Shown here: in pieces, positions 8,470 to 15,423 of the stretch | Layout: every line of letters begins with the position of its first letter | How positions within the stretch are numbered: the stretch's first letter is position 1 | DNA from: an uncultured Lachnospiraceae bacterium | GTDB lineage: Bacteria; Bacillota; Clostridia; Lachnospirales; Lachnospiraceae | Direction: 5' to 3' | Length of the DNA stretch: 64,000 nt | Assembly: GCA_902779505.1 (NCBI GenBank) | Contig: CACZBZ010000003.1 | Coordinates: 1 to 64,000 of the forward strand | The notes under the pieces: generated by a model | Seen by the model: the letters and a program-made list of their open reading frames with translations, nothing else | The model's database searches: none | What the model was told of the DNA's origin: nothing | Translations under genes and position numbers: made by a program

Positions 8470-10626
8470 TTAACTGTTTTTCATAGTCAGAGCGATTCTC
8501 TTCTTCTGAAGGTCCACACTCAAAACAGTTACATCCACTATATCTCCGACACTTACCACATCCAGAGGATGCTTTATGTACTTGTCCGTTATCTGAGAGA
8601 TGTGTACAAGTCCGTCCTGATGCACTCCGATATCTACAAAGGCACCGAAATCAATGACATTTCTGATGGTTCCCTTAAGCTTCATGCCGGGCTTTAAGTC
8701 CTCCATGCTCATAACGTCGGATTTTAATATAGGCTTTGGCATATCTTCTCTGGGATCTCTTCCCGGTTTTTCAAGTTCCTTGAATATATCCTGAAGAGTT
8801 ATCTCTCCCACATCCAAATCTTTTGCCAGCTTACCCGTATCCTTCTTATAAAGCATAAGGGCTGCCGCAGCCGAATCGTCTTTGTCCTTTCCTATATCCG
8901 AAAGGCTTAAGCCGATCTTATTAAGCAATTTTTCCGTAACGGCATAAGATTCCGGATGAACACCGGTATTGTCCAAAGGATTATCTCCGCCTCTTACTCG
9001 TAAGAAGCCCGCACACTGCTCGTAAGCCTTGGGACCCAGTTTATCCACGCTTAAAAGTTGTTTACGATTGGTGAATCTTCCGTTCTTTTCCCTGTAATCC
9101 ACGATATTTTTAGCTATGGGCTTGGATATTCCCGACACATATTCAAGTAAAGGAGCCGAAGCCGTGTTAAGATCGATACCTACCTTGTTAACACTGTCCT
9201 CAACCACATCATGCAGAGATTCACCCAGTTTCTTCTGGTTCATATCATGCTGATACTGTCCCACACCGATTGATTTCGGGTCTATCTTAACCAGTTCCGC
9301 CAAAGGATCCTGAAGTCTTCTGGCTATGGAAGCCGCACTTCTCTGACCTACATCAAACTGAGGGAATTCCTCTGTCGCAAGTTTGCTGGCCGAATAAACA
9401 CTGGCGCCGGCTTCATTAACAATGACGTACTGCACCGGACGATCCAGTTCTTTAATAAGATCCACGATTACCTGTTCGGATTCTCTTGAAGCGGTTCCGT
9501 TTCCGAGGGAAATTAAATCAACATTATATTTTTTGATAATTTTCTTCAGTTCTGCTTTGGCTTCATCCACTTTATTCTGAGGTGCTGTGGGGTAGATAAC
9601 CTTTGTATCAAGCACTTTTCCCGTGGAATCAACTACCGCAAGTTTGCAGCCCGTTCTGAAAGCGGGATCCCAGCCCAAAACTGTCTTGCCGGCTATCGGT
9701 GGTTGCAGAAGCAACTGCGTAAGATTCTTGCCGAATACGCCTATGGCTCCGTCTTCCGCCTTCTCCGTAAGTTCGTTCCTTATATCCCTCTCAATGGAAG
9801 GAGCTATAAGCCTGTCATAACTGTCCGCTATTACTTCCTTAAGAACCGGTGTTGTATATTCATTATCTTTTTTTATTATATGTTTCTCCAGGTAGTTAAG
9901 GATCTTTTCTACCGGAGCCTCAACCTTAACATTGAGGATTTTTTCTTTTTCGCCTCTGTTAATGGCTAAAACTCTGTGGCCCGCTATCTTAGCCACGGCC
10001 TCCGCGAATTCGTAATACATCTCGTATACCGATTCTGCGCTGCCATCTTTTGCGTTACTTATAAGACTGCCTTCATTCCATGTAGTCTTTCGGATATATG
10101 TCCTGTAGTCAGCTTCATCGGATATCAGTTCAGCAAGAATATCCTTGGCACCCTGGATTGCTTCTTTTGCGTCAGCAACTTCCTTTTCGGGATTCACATA
10201 TTTTGATGCTTCATCCTCAAGGGGCGACTTGGCATCCTGCATCCATATATATGTTGCAAGAGCTTCAAGACCTCTCTCTTTTGCCACACTTGCCCTGGTT
10301 TTCTTCTTGGGTCTGTATGGTCTGTAGAGATCCTCAACCGCAACAAGAGTAGTTGCCGCCTCAATCTTGGCCTTAAGTTCATCATCCAGCTTACCCTGTT
10401 CTTCTATGCTCTGAAGAACCTGCTCTTTCTTTTCTTCAAGATTCCTCAAATAAGTGAGTCTTTCATCCAGCGCTCTTAACTGTTCGTCGTTAAGAGCTCC
10501 TGTGGCTTCCTTCCTGTATCTGGCGATAAAAGGAATAGTATTGCCCTCATCAATGAGCTTTACAGCTGCCTCGACCTGAGATTTCTTTACTCCAAGTTCC
10601 TCGGTAATCTTACTGATAATGTCCAT
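8470..10626 (-). CDS. tex: Tex-family RNA-binding transcription accessory protein
   Basis: A 718-residue Tex protein. Order: N-terminal helical domain (KKSQVEAAVKLIDEGNTIPF, then IARYRKEATGAL), RNase H-like YqgF domain (GWDPAFRTGCKLAVVD), helix-hairpin-helix repeats (SAPLLEYVSGISKPIAKNIV) and a C-terminal S1 RNA-binding domain (LKLKG... DFGAFVDIGVHQDGLVHISQ). Members bind nucleic acid and affect transcription and virulence traits in other bacteria; the exact role is unclear. Single gene after ribU with its own terminator. Confidence 0.94.
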   Translation of the reverse strand: MDIISKITEELGVKKSQVEAAVKLIDEGNTIPFIARYRKEATGALNDEQLRALDERLTYLRNLEEKKEQVLQSIEEQGKLDDELKAKIEAATTLVAVEDLYRPYRPKKKTRASVAKERGLEALATYIWMQDAKSPLEDEASKYVNPEKEVADAKEAIQGAKDILAELISDEADYRTYIRKTTWNEGSLISNAKDGSAESVYEMYYEFAEAVAKIAGHRVLAINRGEKEKILNVKVEAPVEKILNYLEKHIIKKDNEYTTPVLKEVIADSYDRLIAPSIERDIRNELTEKAEDGAIGVFGKNLTQLLLQPPIAGKTVLGWDPAFRTGCKLAVVDSTGKVLDTKVIYPTAPQNKVDEAKAELKKIIKKYNVDLISLGNGTASRESEQVIVDLIKELDRPVQYVIVNEAGASVYSASKLATEEFPQFDVGQRSAASIARRLQDPLAELVKIDPKSIGVGQYQHDMNQKKLGESLHDVVEDSVNKVGIDLNTASAPLLEYVSGISKPIAKNIVDYREKNGRFTNRKQLLSVDKLGPKAYEQCAGFLRVRGGDNPLDNTGVHPESYAVTEKLLNKIGLSLSDIGKDKDDSAAAALMLYKKDTGKLAKDLDVGEITLQDIFKELEKPGRDPREDMPKPILKSDVMSMEDLKPGMKLKGTIRNVIDFGAFVDIGVHQDGLVHISQITDKYIKHPLDVVSVGDIVDVTVLSVDLQKKRIALTMKNS

Positions 10627-10651
10627 TTTTGTCCTTTTCCCCGATTATAAT

Positions 10652-10683
10652 TCCCGGAAAACAGACTCGCTGTTTCCGGGAAA
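10652..10683 (-). other. Hairpin between ribU and tex
   Basis: CCCGGAAAACAG and CTGTTTCCGGG form a strong stem with one bulged A and a 5-nt loop. No U-tract follows on the minus strand, so it may be an mRNA 3'-end protection element rather than a classic terminator. Confidence 0.5.
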
Positions 10684-10693
10684 TCCATATCGG

Positions 10694-11419
10694 CTATGAA
10701 TTATTTTTAAGCAGTCTGCTTATGGGCTTGTATATGAGCAGGGTTATTACGCTGTCCACAATACCCTTGAGCAGATTAAGCGGTATAACACATATAGCCA
10801 CAAGACTCCACACGCTTGTAATATTCTCATTGATCTCCGTTCCCATGGCAACGATTGCCTCGATAGGCATTCCGTAGAGCTTGGAGAATGCGGGAAGCAG
10901 ATAAAAGCCGTTGAAGAGAGAGCCCAGGATCGCTATAAATATTGTTCCCACGATACATGCGATAACAGCTGTTTTTTTACTCTTCTTAAGACTGTAGATT
11001 ACGGATGCGGGAACAATAAGTCCGCAACCGATTACGAAATTGGCAAGTTCACCTACAAATGCCGTATTGGTTCCTCTGATAAGAACCTTAAGCACTATTT
11101 TAACAAATTCCACCATGACACCGGCTACGGGGCCGTATGCGAAAGCCGCAATGAGTGCGGGAAGCTCTGAAAAATCAAGCTTGTAAAATCCCGGTGCGAA
11201 TCCTACGGGGAATTCAATAAAAAAGAGCACCGTAGCTATTGCGGAAAACATACCGATGGCAACCACCTTTTTTGTGGACAGCACTCTCTCGGTATTACCG
11301 CTTCGCTTCTTGCCTATCTTCTCTATCGCGTATGCAATGAGGAAAACGGCAACTACAATGCCCAAAAACTCGAGAACGAACAATGCGTTCTCAGTAACAC
11401 TTTGAATTAAGTTGTTCAT
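10694..11419 (-). CDS. ribU: Riboflavin ECF transporter S component
   Basis: About 241 residues with five to six transmembrane helices. The block EFPVGFAPGFYKLDFSELPALI matches the substrate-binding component RibU of energy-coupling-factor transporters, which take up riboflavin together with a shared EcfAAT module (not in this window). The FMN riboswitch upstream supports the substrate. The start is MNNLIQSV at 11419, with AAGGAG 8 bases before it. The longer frame from 11440 begins with an ATG that is part of the riboswitch 3' strand and is unlikely to be used. An extra N-terminal helix (~12-30) is present. Confidence 0.93.
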   Translation of the reverse strand: MNNLIQSVTENALFVLEFLGIVVAVFLIAYAIEKIGKKRSGNTERVLSTKKVVAIGMFSAIATVLFFIEFPVGFAPGFYKLDFSELPALIAAFAYGPVAGVMVEFVKIVLKVLIRGTNTAFVGELANFVIGCGLIVPASVIYSLKKSKKTAVIACIVGTIFIAILGSLFNGFYLLPAFSKLYGMPIEAIVAMGTEINENITSVWSLVAICVIPLNLLKGIVDSVITLLIYKPISRLLKNNS

Positions 11420-11429
11420 AGAATAATCT

Positions 11430-11601
11430 CCTTCTTCCATCCAGACTTAGATCCAAAAGGATCCTTACTGTCGGTTATGGATTCTCACCATATCAGCCAC
11501 TTGGAATTTAGTGGGTTGCGGACTTATGATGTCTGCGTCAAAACGCTGTTGACTGCACCAGTCACCGCCGATCGGGATTCACACCCTGCCCTGAAGTTAC
11601 T
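11430..11601 (-). promoter_or_regulatory. FMN riboswitch (RFN element)
   Basis: On the minus strand the aptamer shows the RFN hallmarks in order: CTTCAGGGCAGGGTG, AATCCCGATCGGCGGT, GTGAGAATCC, ACCGACAGT and the closing AGTCTGGATGGAAGAAGG. The last segment contains or abuts the ribU ribosome binding site (AAGGAG), so FMN binding probably lowers ribU translation. Boundaries are accurate to a few bases. Confidence 0.95.
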
Positions 11602-11641
11602 TATTTAGTTGTCCGCAAGCCTATCCGGCTCACAATTAGAG

Positions 11642-11670
11642 ATTATACTATCAGAATATACATATTGCAA
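11642..11670 (-). promoter_or_regulatory. Promoter of the FMN riboswitch-ribU transcript
   Basis: TTGCAA (11665-11670) and TATAAT (11642-11647) on the minus strand, 17-bp spacer, ~40 bases ahead of the aptamer. Confidence 0.85.
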
Positions 11671-11751
11671 GTATACTTTTCAGCTTGTTTTTTCATACTG
11701 TTCAAGCACCTGTATATATACGGCAGTCGCTCTATATACCTTAAAAAGGGC

Positions 11752-11790
11752 ATACAGAAAGCCCGGTGCAACACATCCGGGCTTCTGTAT
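11752..11790 (-). terminator. Terminator of the c-di-GMP riboswitch RNA
   Basis: A long GC-rich stem (ATACAGAAGCCCGG with its complement, one bulge, 10-nt loop) followed by GCCCTTTTTAAGG on the minus strand. There is no protein gene just upstream on that strand; the only candidate transcript ending here is the noncoding RNA at 11752-12274. Confidence 0.8.
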
Positions 11791-12121
11791 AGTATATTGG
11801 GTGATGTTTAAGACGAATTAATATTGGACTCCGATGATTCCTCTCCTTCCTTTCTAAGGGAACTCCTCATCATTCAGTTATCCTCGCTTCACCGCTGCCT
11901 GCCTTCTCATAAGGATTACTATCAATCTATGGCTCCATCTGACTGTGCATCCACATACATGTGCGCATCTAATCTGCTTACCAGCTACACTTACGTGTCC
12001 GGATTTCAGGGTATCCGTCATAAGCCTGCTTCCTCGGCGCGACGCTCACGCAATCTGCTTCCGCCGTCCTATCAGCCTCGATATTCATCCATTCTTACAG
12101 GTCTGTCAATGTGCTCAGATA

Positions 12122-12253
12122 ATCGGCAACTGGCTACCTTATCTTCCTCGTTCCCCTTCATCCACCGGCGTCTCATCCGACTACCGCTTCATCCGGTTCC
12201 CTCCGACAAGGTCCTATAGTTTTGCGTCCCAGCTTCACAACTGGTTTGCCAAT
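12122..12253 (-). promoter_or_regulatory. c-di-GMP-I (GEMM) riboswitch aptamer
   Basis: On the minus strand the order is ATTGGCAAACC, a short stem CCAG/CTGG capped by a GTGA tetraloop, GGGACGCAAA, CTATAGGACCTTG, then a long arm, and finally AAGGTAGCC-A-GTTGCCGAT. GGCAAACC, the GNRA-capped stem, GGGACGCAAA and GGUAGCC.GUUGCC are the GEMM-I consensus. The closing helix pairs AUUGGCAA with UUGCCGAU over 8 bp. Unusual: the arm opened after GGACCU is about 65-70 nt longer than I expect and contains an extra ACCGG/CCGGU helix. Confidence 0.85.
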
Positions 12254-12279
12254 ACTCAGTCCGTCTTATCTATGAACTA

Positions 12280-12308
12280 ATGTTATCATCCGAACCTCTT
12301 CGCGTCAA
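12280..12308 (-). promoter_or_regulatory. Promoter of the c-di-GMP riboswitch RNA
   Basis: TTGACG (12303-12308) and TAACAT (12280-12285) on the minus strand, 17-bp spacer. It would start RNA about 20 bases ahead of the aptamer. Confidence 0.7.
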
Positions 12309-12362
12309 TGGATATTTTCAAAAAATAGCCGTTGTCACCAAAGTTCTGTTTTCGCAACTTTA

Positions 12363-13130
12363 TTAATTGTTTATACAATTAATTTCATCATCTATAACCG
12401 CGTCAAAATTGGCCCCTTTTTCGGGTCTTCTGACCAGATCCAGGTAGAATTCCGTCATGGTCATCCTCATATAAGGGTATAGAAGAACCATTCCGAAGCC
12501 TAAGGACAGAATACCAACGAGGAATAGAGGAATAAAGCTGCATACCATCCCAAAATATTCGCCTATGTGGCCCTTCATCATATCCTTACTTGTGCTTACT
12601 ATCTCCGAAACAGTAAGCCTCGGATAATCCAACAGGATATAATAGCACTGGCTCAATTCGCAGAGCACATATGCCGCTCTTATAATTCCCGGCACAGCAA
12701 CAACTATAGCCACTATCAAAGCTCTGTTATTGCCGCTTAACACGAAATATACATAAGCAATTATCGCCGGTAACAGAAGGACATATGACCTTACAAGAAC
12801 AAGAACTGCTACGGTGATTGCCTTATCCGGATGAAGCTTGAATCCGTTAAACACATCTGTAGCCTTTGCTTCGGCTCCTCTCGATATATTGAAGTATATT
12901 GTAAGCTCACCTACCGCAAATACAACCATAATCAGTTCAATTATGAGAGATATCAGCGTATAGACGATCATGCCCATTACAGTCGTTGTATCCGAAACCT
13001 GCAGAGCAATATACTGGACTATTCCCATTATTACCGCCTGAAGAAGATATGCTCCTATGGCAGTACCGTATTTATCAAGCATTTTTCCTCTGGCTATTCT
13101 TTTTAATTCAGCTGTTCTGTTTTCCTTCAT
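12363..13130 (-). CDS. DUF975 family membrane protein
   Basis: About 255 residues. The N-terminus (NRTAELKRIARGKMLDKYG, then AIGAYLL) is typical of DUF975 proteins, which have about five to six transmembrane helices and unknown function. The start at MKENRTAEL (13130) avoids overlap with the preceding gene and has AAGGA just upstream; the longer frame overlaps that gene. It is probably the last gene of the ptb-buk-secA-prfB run. The reading of its transcription unit is inference. Confidence 0.8.
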   Translation of the reverse strand: MKENRTAELKRIARGKMLDKYGTAIGAYLLQAVIMGIVQYIALQVSDTTTVMGMIVYTLISLIIELIMVVFAVGELTIYFNISRGAEAKATDVFNGFKLHPDKAITVAVLVLVRSYVLLLPAIIAYVYFVLSGNNRALIVAIVVAVPGIIRAAYVLCELSQCYYILLDYPRLTVSEIVSTSKDMMKGHIGEYFGMVCSFIPLFLVGILSLGFGMVLLYPYMRMTMTEFYLDLVRRPEKGANFDAVIDDEINCINN

Positions 13131-13167
13131 CAATCCTTGTTCCCTTACTATAATTAATGCAGGCGCC

Positions 13168-13752
13168 TTAGGCACCTGCATCAAAGTTCATTCCGCTGAG
13201 AAGTCCGTTGTCCCTGTTCTTCATATTCTTGACGTAGGGGTTCTCCTCATTCTTATACATTATCTTGGTAGTAGTGGTACCACCCGATACATAAGTACGT
13301 CCACATTCCGGACATACGGCTGTATGAATGGCCACACTGGCCTGAAGCACTTTACCGTTATTCTGTGCCGCTTTCTTATAAGCGTTGGCCACATGTTCGC
13401 CTTCGTGTGCTCTCACCGCTGAGGGTGCAGCCTGAGGAGAAATATGTGTTGCCGACTTATATGAGACCATTTCATTGGATCCGTCCTGATACTTACGTTC
13501 CTTACATGTCTCACATTCCGCAGGAGAGGATTTTTTACCCGGCTGTACTTCTGTGGATTCGCCGGGATTAAGGATAGCCTTGGACTCCTGAGCCTTATCG
13601 GCGCCGCCCGTTTTGCCTGTACCAATTCCCGTTACTGCAGTAGCCGCCGCATCCGTTGTTCCCGGATTGCCGGTCATTCCGCTTCCTGTCTGCATACCCC
13701 AGTTCATCCAGGGTGTCATTCCTGTTACTGGATCATATCCAACCGGTACCAT
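13168..13752 (-). CDS. SprA-related putative zinc metalloprotease
   Basis: 194 residues. A glycine/threonine-rich N-terminal third (~1-60) is followed by a CETC pair, then VRAHEGEHVANAYKKA, an HExxH zinc motif in the context seen in the SprA-related (CJM1_0395-type) family, and then CPECGRTY. The two CxxC pairs flanking the HExxH could form a structural zinc site. No signal peptide is visible. A strong AAGGAGG site precedes the ATG. Biological role unknown; the protease call rests on the motif only. Confidence 0.7.
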   Translation of the reverse strand: MVPVGYDPVTGMTPWMNWGMQTGSGMTGNPGTTDAAATAVTGIGTGKTGGADKAQESKAILNPGESTEVQPGKKSSPAECETCKERKYQDGSNEMVSYKSATHISPQAAPSAVRAHEGEHVANAYKKAAQNNGKVLQASVAIHTAVCPECGRTYVSGGTTTTKIMYKNEENPYVKNMKNRDNGLLSGMNFDAGA

Positions 13753-13801
13753 ATTACCTCCTTCCCACGAATATATCTATTCGCAATGTCCTTTTGCCTG
13801 T

Positions 13802-14251
13802 TTACAGATTATAAGGAAGATTCTTGTATTCCAGATCAAATTGTCCGTCCATGGCATCTTTGATCATATCGTCAAATGTCTGTCCGTACATCTCAACGGA
13901 TGTATCGTTTAGCAGGGTCTTGACTGGGTTGTCGGTAAAAAATAACAGTCCCAATCCCCCTATCAGAGTGACATTGAGCGCCAGAGCAACTATTCCCGTA
14001 ACGAATCCGGTCTTTGCGGCCTGACACATTTGTATCTTATCGCCTTTTGAAATTACGGCCAGTATGATGGCCAGTCCACCCATTATAAATGCCGGATAAA
14101 GGGAAAAAGTAAATACCGAGAAGATAGCTATTATTCCGAGTACTTTAGCAGCCGTGGCGAACATATTCGCTTTGCCTGCGGCAGTGTTCTGTAGGTTGGC
14201 ACTGCTCTCCGGTCTCTTATAATATGGCGATGTATTGTTATTATCTTCCAT
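13802..14251 (-). CDS. Small membrane protein of unknown function
   Basis: 149 residues. A polar N-terminus (~1-30) precedes two hydrophobic stretches (~36-66 and ~83-106, the first possibly two short helices), and a polar C-terminal tail contains TFDDMIKDAMDGQFDL. The layout resembles DUF4190-like small membrane proteins, but I cannot assign a family with confidence. It follows prfB by 56 bases on the same strand. Confidence 0.7.
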   Translation of the reverse strand: MEDNNNTSPYYKRPESSANLQNTAAGKANMFATAAKVLGIIAIFSVFTFSLYPAFIMGGLAIILAVISKGDKIQMCQAAKTGFVTGIVALALNVTLIGGLGLLFFTDNPVKTLLNDTSVEMYGQTFDDMIKDAMDGQFDLEYKNLPYNL

Positions 14252-14307
14252 ATCAAATCCTTATTGTGTACCTTATATTATACCACACTTGTCTCTATTG
14301 AAGCAAA

Positions 14308-15420
14308 TTAAGACATTCCCGTGTTAAGCCACTTGAGATATCCGTTGATAAAGGGATCCAGTGCACCGTCCATAACAGCGTCAACGTTACCGCTTTCCAC
14401 TCCGGTTCTTAGGTCCTTAACAAGCTTGTAAGGCTGGAATACATATGATCTGATCTGATTGCCCCATCCTATTTCCGTTACTTCGCCTCTTATATCATCA
14501 AGTTTTTCCTTATTTTCCTCAAGTCTAAGCATATAGAGCTTGGCCTTCAGCATCTGCATGGCCTTGTCTTTGTTCATGTGCTGACTTCTCTCATTCTGAC
14601 ACTGTACCACAATGCCCGTGGGAAAATGGGTTATTCGTATAGCCGAAGAAGTCTTGTTGATATGCTGACCGCCCGCACCCGAGCTTCGGTAAGTATCAAC
14701 TCTTATGTCTTCATCTTTTATCTCAATATCAAGATCTTCCACTATCTCGGGCATAACATCCAGAGACACGAAAGAAGTCTGTCTCTTGCCCTGTGCGTTA
14801 AAAGGAGAGATTCTTACAAGTCTGTGAACCCCCTTCTCGCTCTTAAGATATCCGTAGGCATTGGTGCCGTTTACCTGGAAAGTAACGGACTTGATTCCGG
14901 CTTCGTCTCCGTCAAGATAATCGATTACCTCAACCTGAAAGCCCTTCTTTTCTGCCCAACGTGTATACATACGGTAGAGCATCTGAGCCCAGTCGCAACT
15001 CTCTGTTCCGCCGGCTCCCGCATTAAGCTTCAAAATGGCATTGTTACGGTCAAATTCACCCGAAAGGAGAGTCGAGATTCTGATGTCATCGAGTTTTTCG
15101 ATAAAAGCATCCAGCTCGGCTCTTATCTCGGGCACAAGGCTTTCATCTTCTTCCTCATATCCCATCTCAATAAGAGTCTCTATATCCGAATACTGTGTCT
15201 CAAGGCCTGTAATGGTCTCCACGACATCCTTCATGTCTTTAAGATCTTTCATCTTAAGGTTGGAACTGTCGGGATCGTCCCAAAAGCCAGGAGCCTCCAT
15301 CTCTCTCTCAAGTTCTTCTATTCTTTTTGTTTTGTTCTCTAAATCAAGAGAAGCTCGCACCTCGGACAATGTGTCCTTATAGGATGCCAGCTCCACCTTG
15401 TACTGGTCTAATTCTACCAT
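14308..15420 (-). CDS. prfB: Peptide chain release factor 2
   Basis: A 370-residue class I release factor recognising UGA and UAA. The tripeptide SPF (RISPFNAQGKR) and the catalytic GGQ (RSSGAGGQHINK) are present. The whole protein is encoded in one frame: at the place where many bacteria have a programmed +1 shift (SLDLENK) the codons run TCT CTT GAT with no in-frame TGA, so the autoregulatory frameshift has been lost or never existed here. It is 3 bases downstream of secA. Confidence 0.96.
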   Translation of the reverse strand: MVELDQYKVELASYKDTLSEVRASLDLENKTKRIEELEREMEAPGFWDDPDSSNLKMKDLKDMKDVVETITGLETQYSDIETLIEMGYEEEDESLVPEIRAELDAFIEKLDDIRISTLLSGEFDRNNAILKLNAGAGGTESCDWAQMLYRMYTRWAEKKGFQVEVIDYLDGDEAGIKSVTFQVNGTNAYGYLKSEKGVHRLVRISPFNAQGKRQTSFVSLDVMPEIVEDLDIEIKDEDIRVDTYRSSGAGGQHINKTSSAIRITHFPTGIVVQCQNERSQHMNKDKAMQMLKAKLYMLRLEENKEKLDDIRGEVTEIGWGNQIRSYVFQPYKLVKDLRTGVESGNVDAVMDGALDPFINGYLKWLNTGMS

Positions 15421-15423
15421 TCT

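Larger units (their letters stand above)
11752..12274 (-). ncRNA. Candidate structured noncoding RNA headed by a c-di-GMP aptamer
   Basis: About 520 nt on the minus strand with a promoter (12280-12308) at one end and a terminator at the other, and no open reading frame of note on that strand. The 5' quarter is a c-di-GMP-I aptamer (12122-12253). The following ~300 nt contain many local hairpins with stable loops, for example ACAC-GUAA-GUGU, CACAU-GU-AUGUG, GGAU/AUCC, CCUU-AUGAG-AAGG and UUCC/GGAA near the 3' end. I do not recognise RNase P (no GAGGAAAGUCC), tmRNA, 6S or group I/II intron cores in it. The frames on the plus strand here are serine/leucine-rich and look like shadows of structured RNA. 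A function cannot be assigned. Confidence 0.65.

Noticed and set aside
11752..12274. RNase P RNA (rnpB)
   Set aside because: Size is compatible, but the universal GAGGAAAGUCC core and the matching 3' element are not present on either strand.
11824..12280. Plus-strand open frames of 131 and 111 residues
   Set aside because: They lie antisense to the structured RNA, have serine/leucine-rich low-quality composition, no ribosome binding site and overlap each other in different frames.
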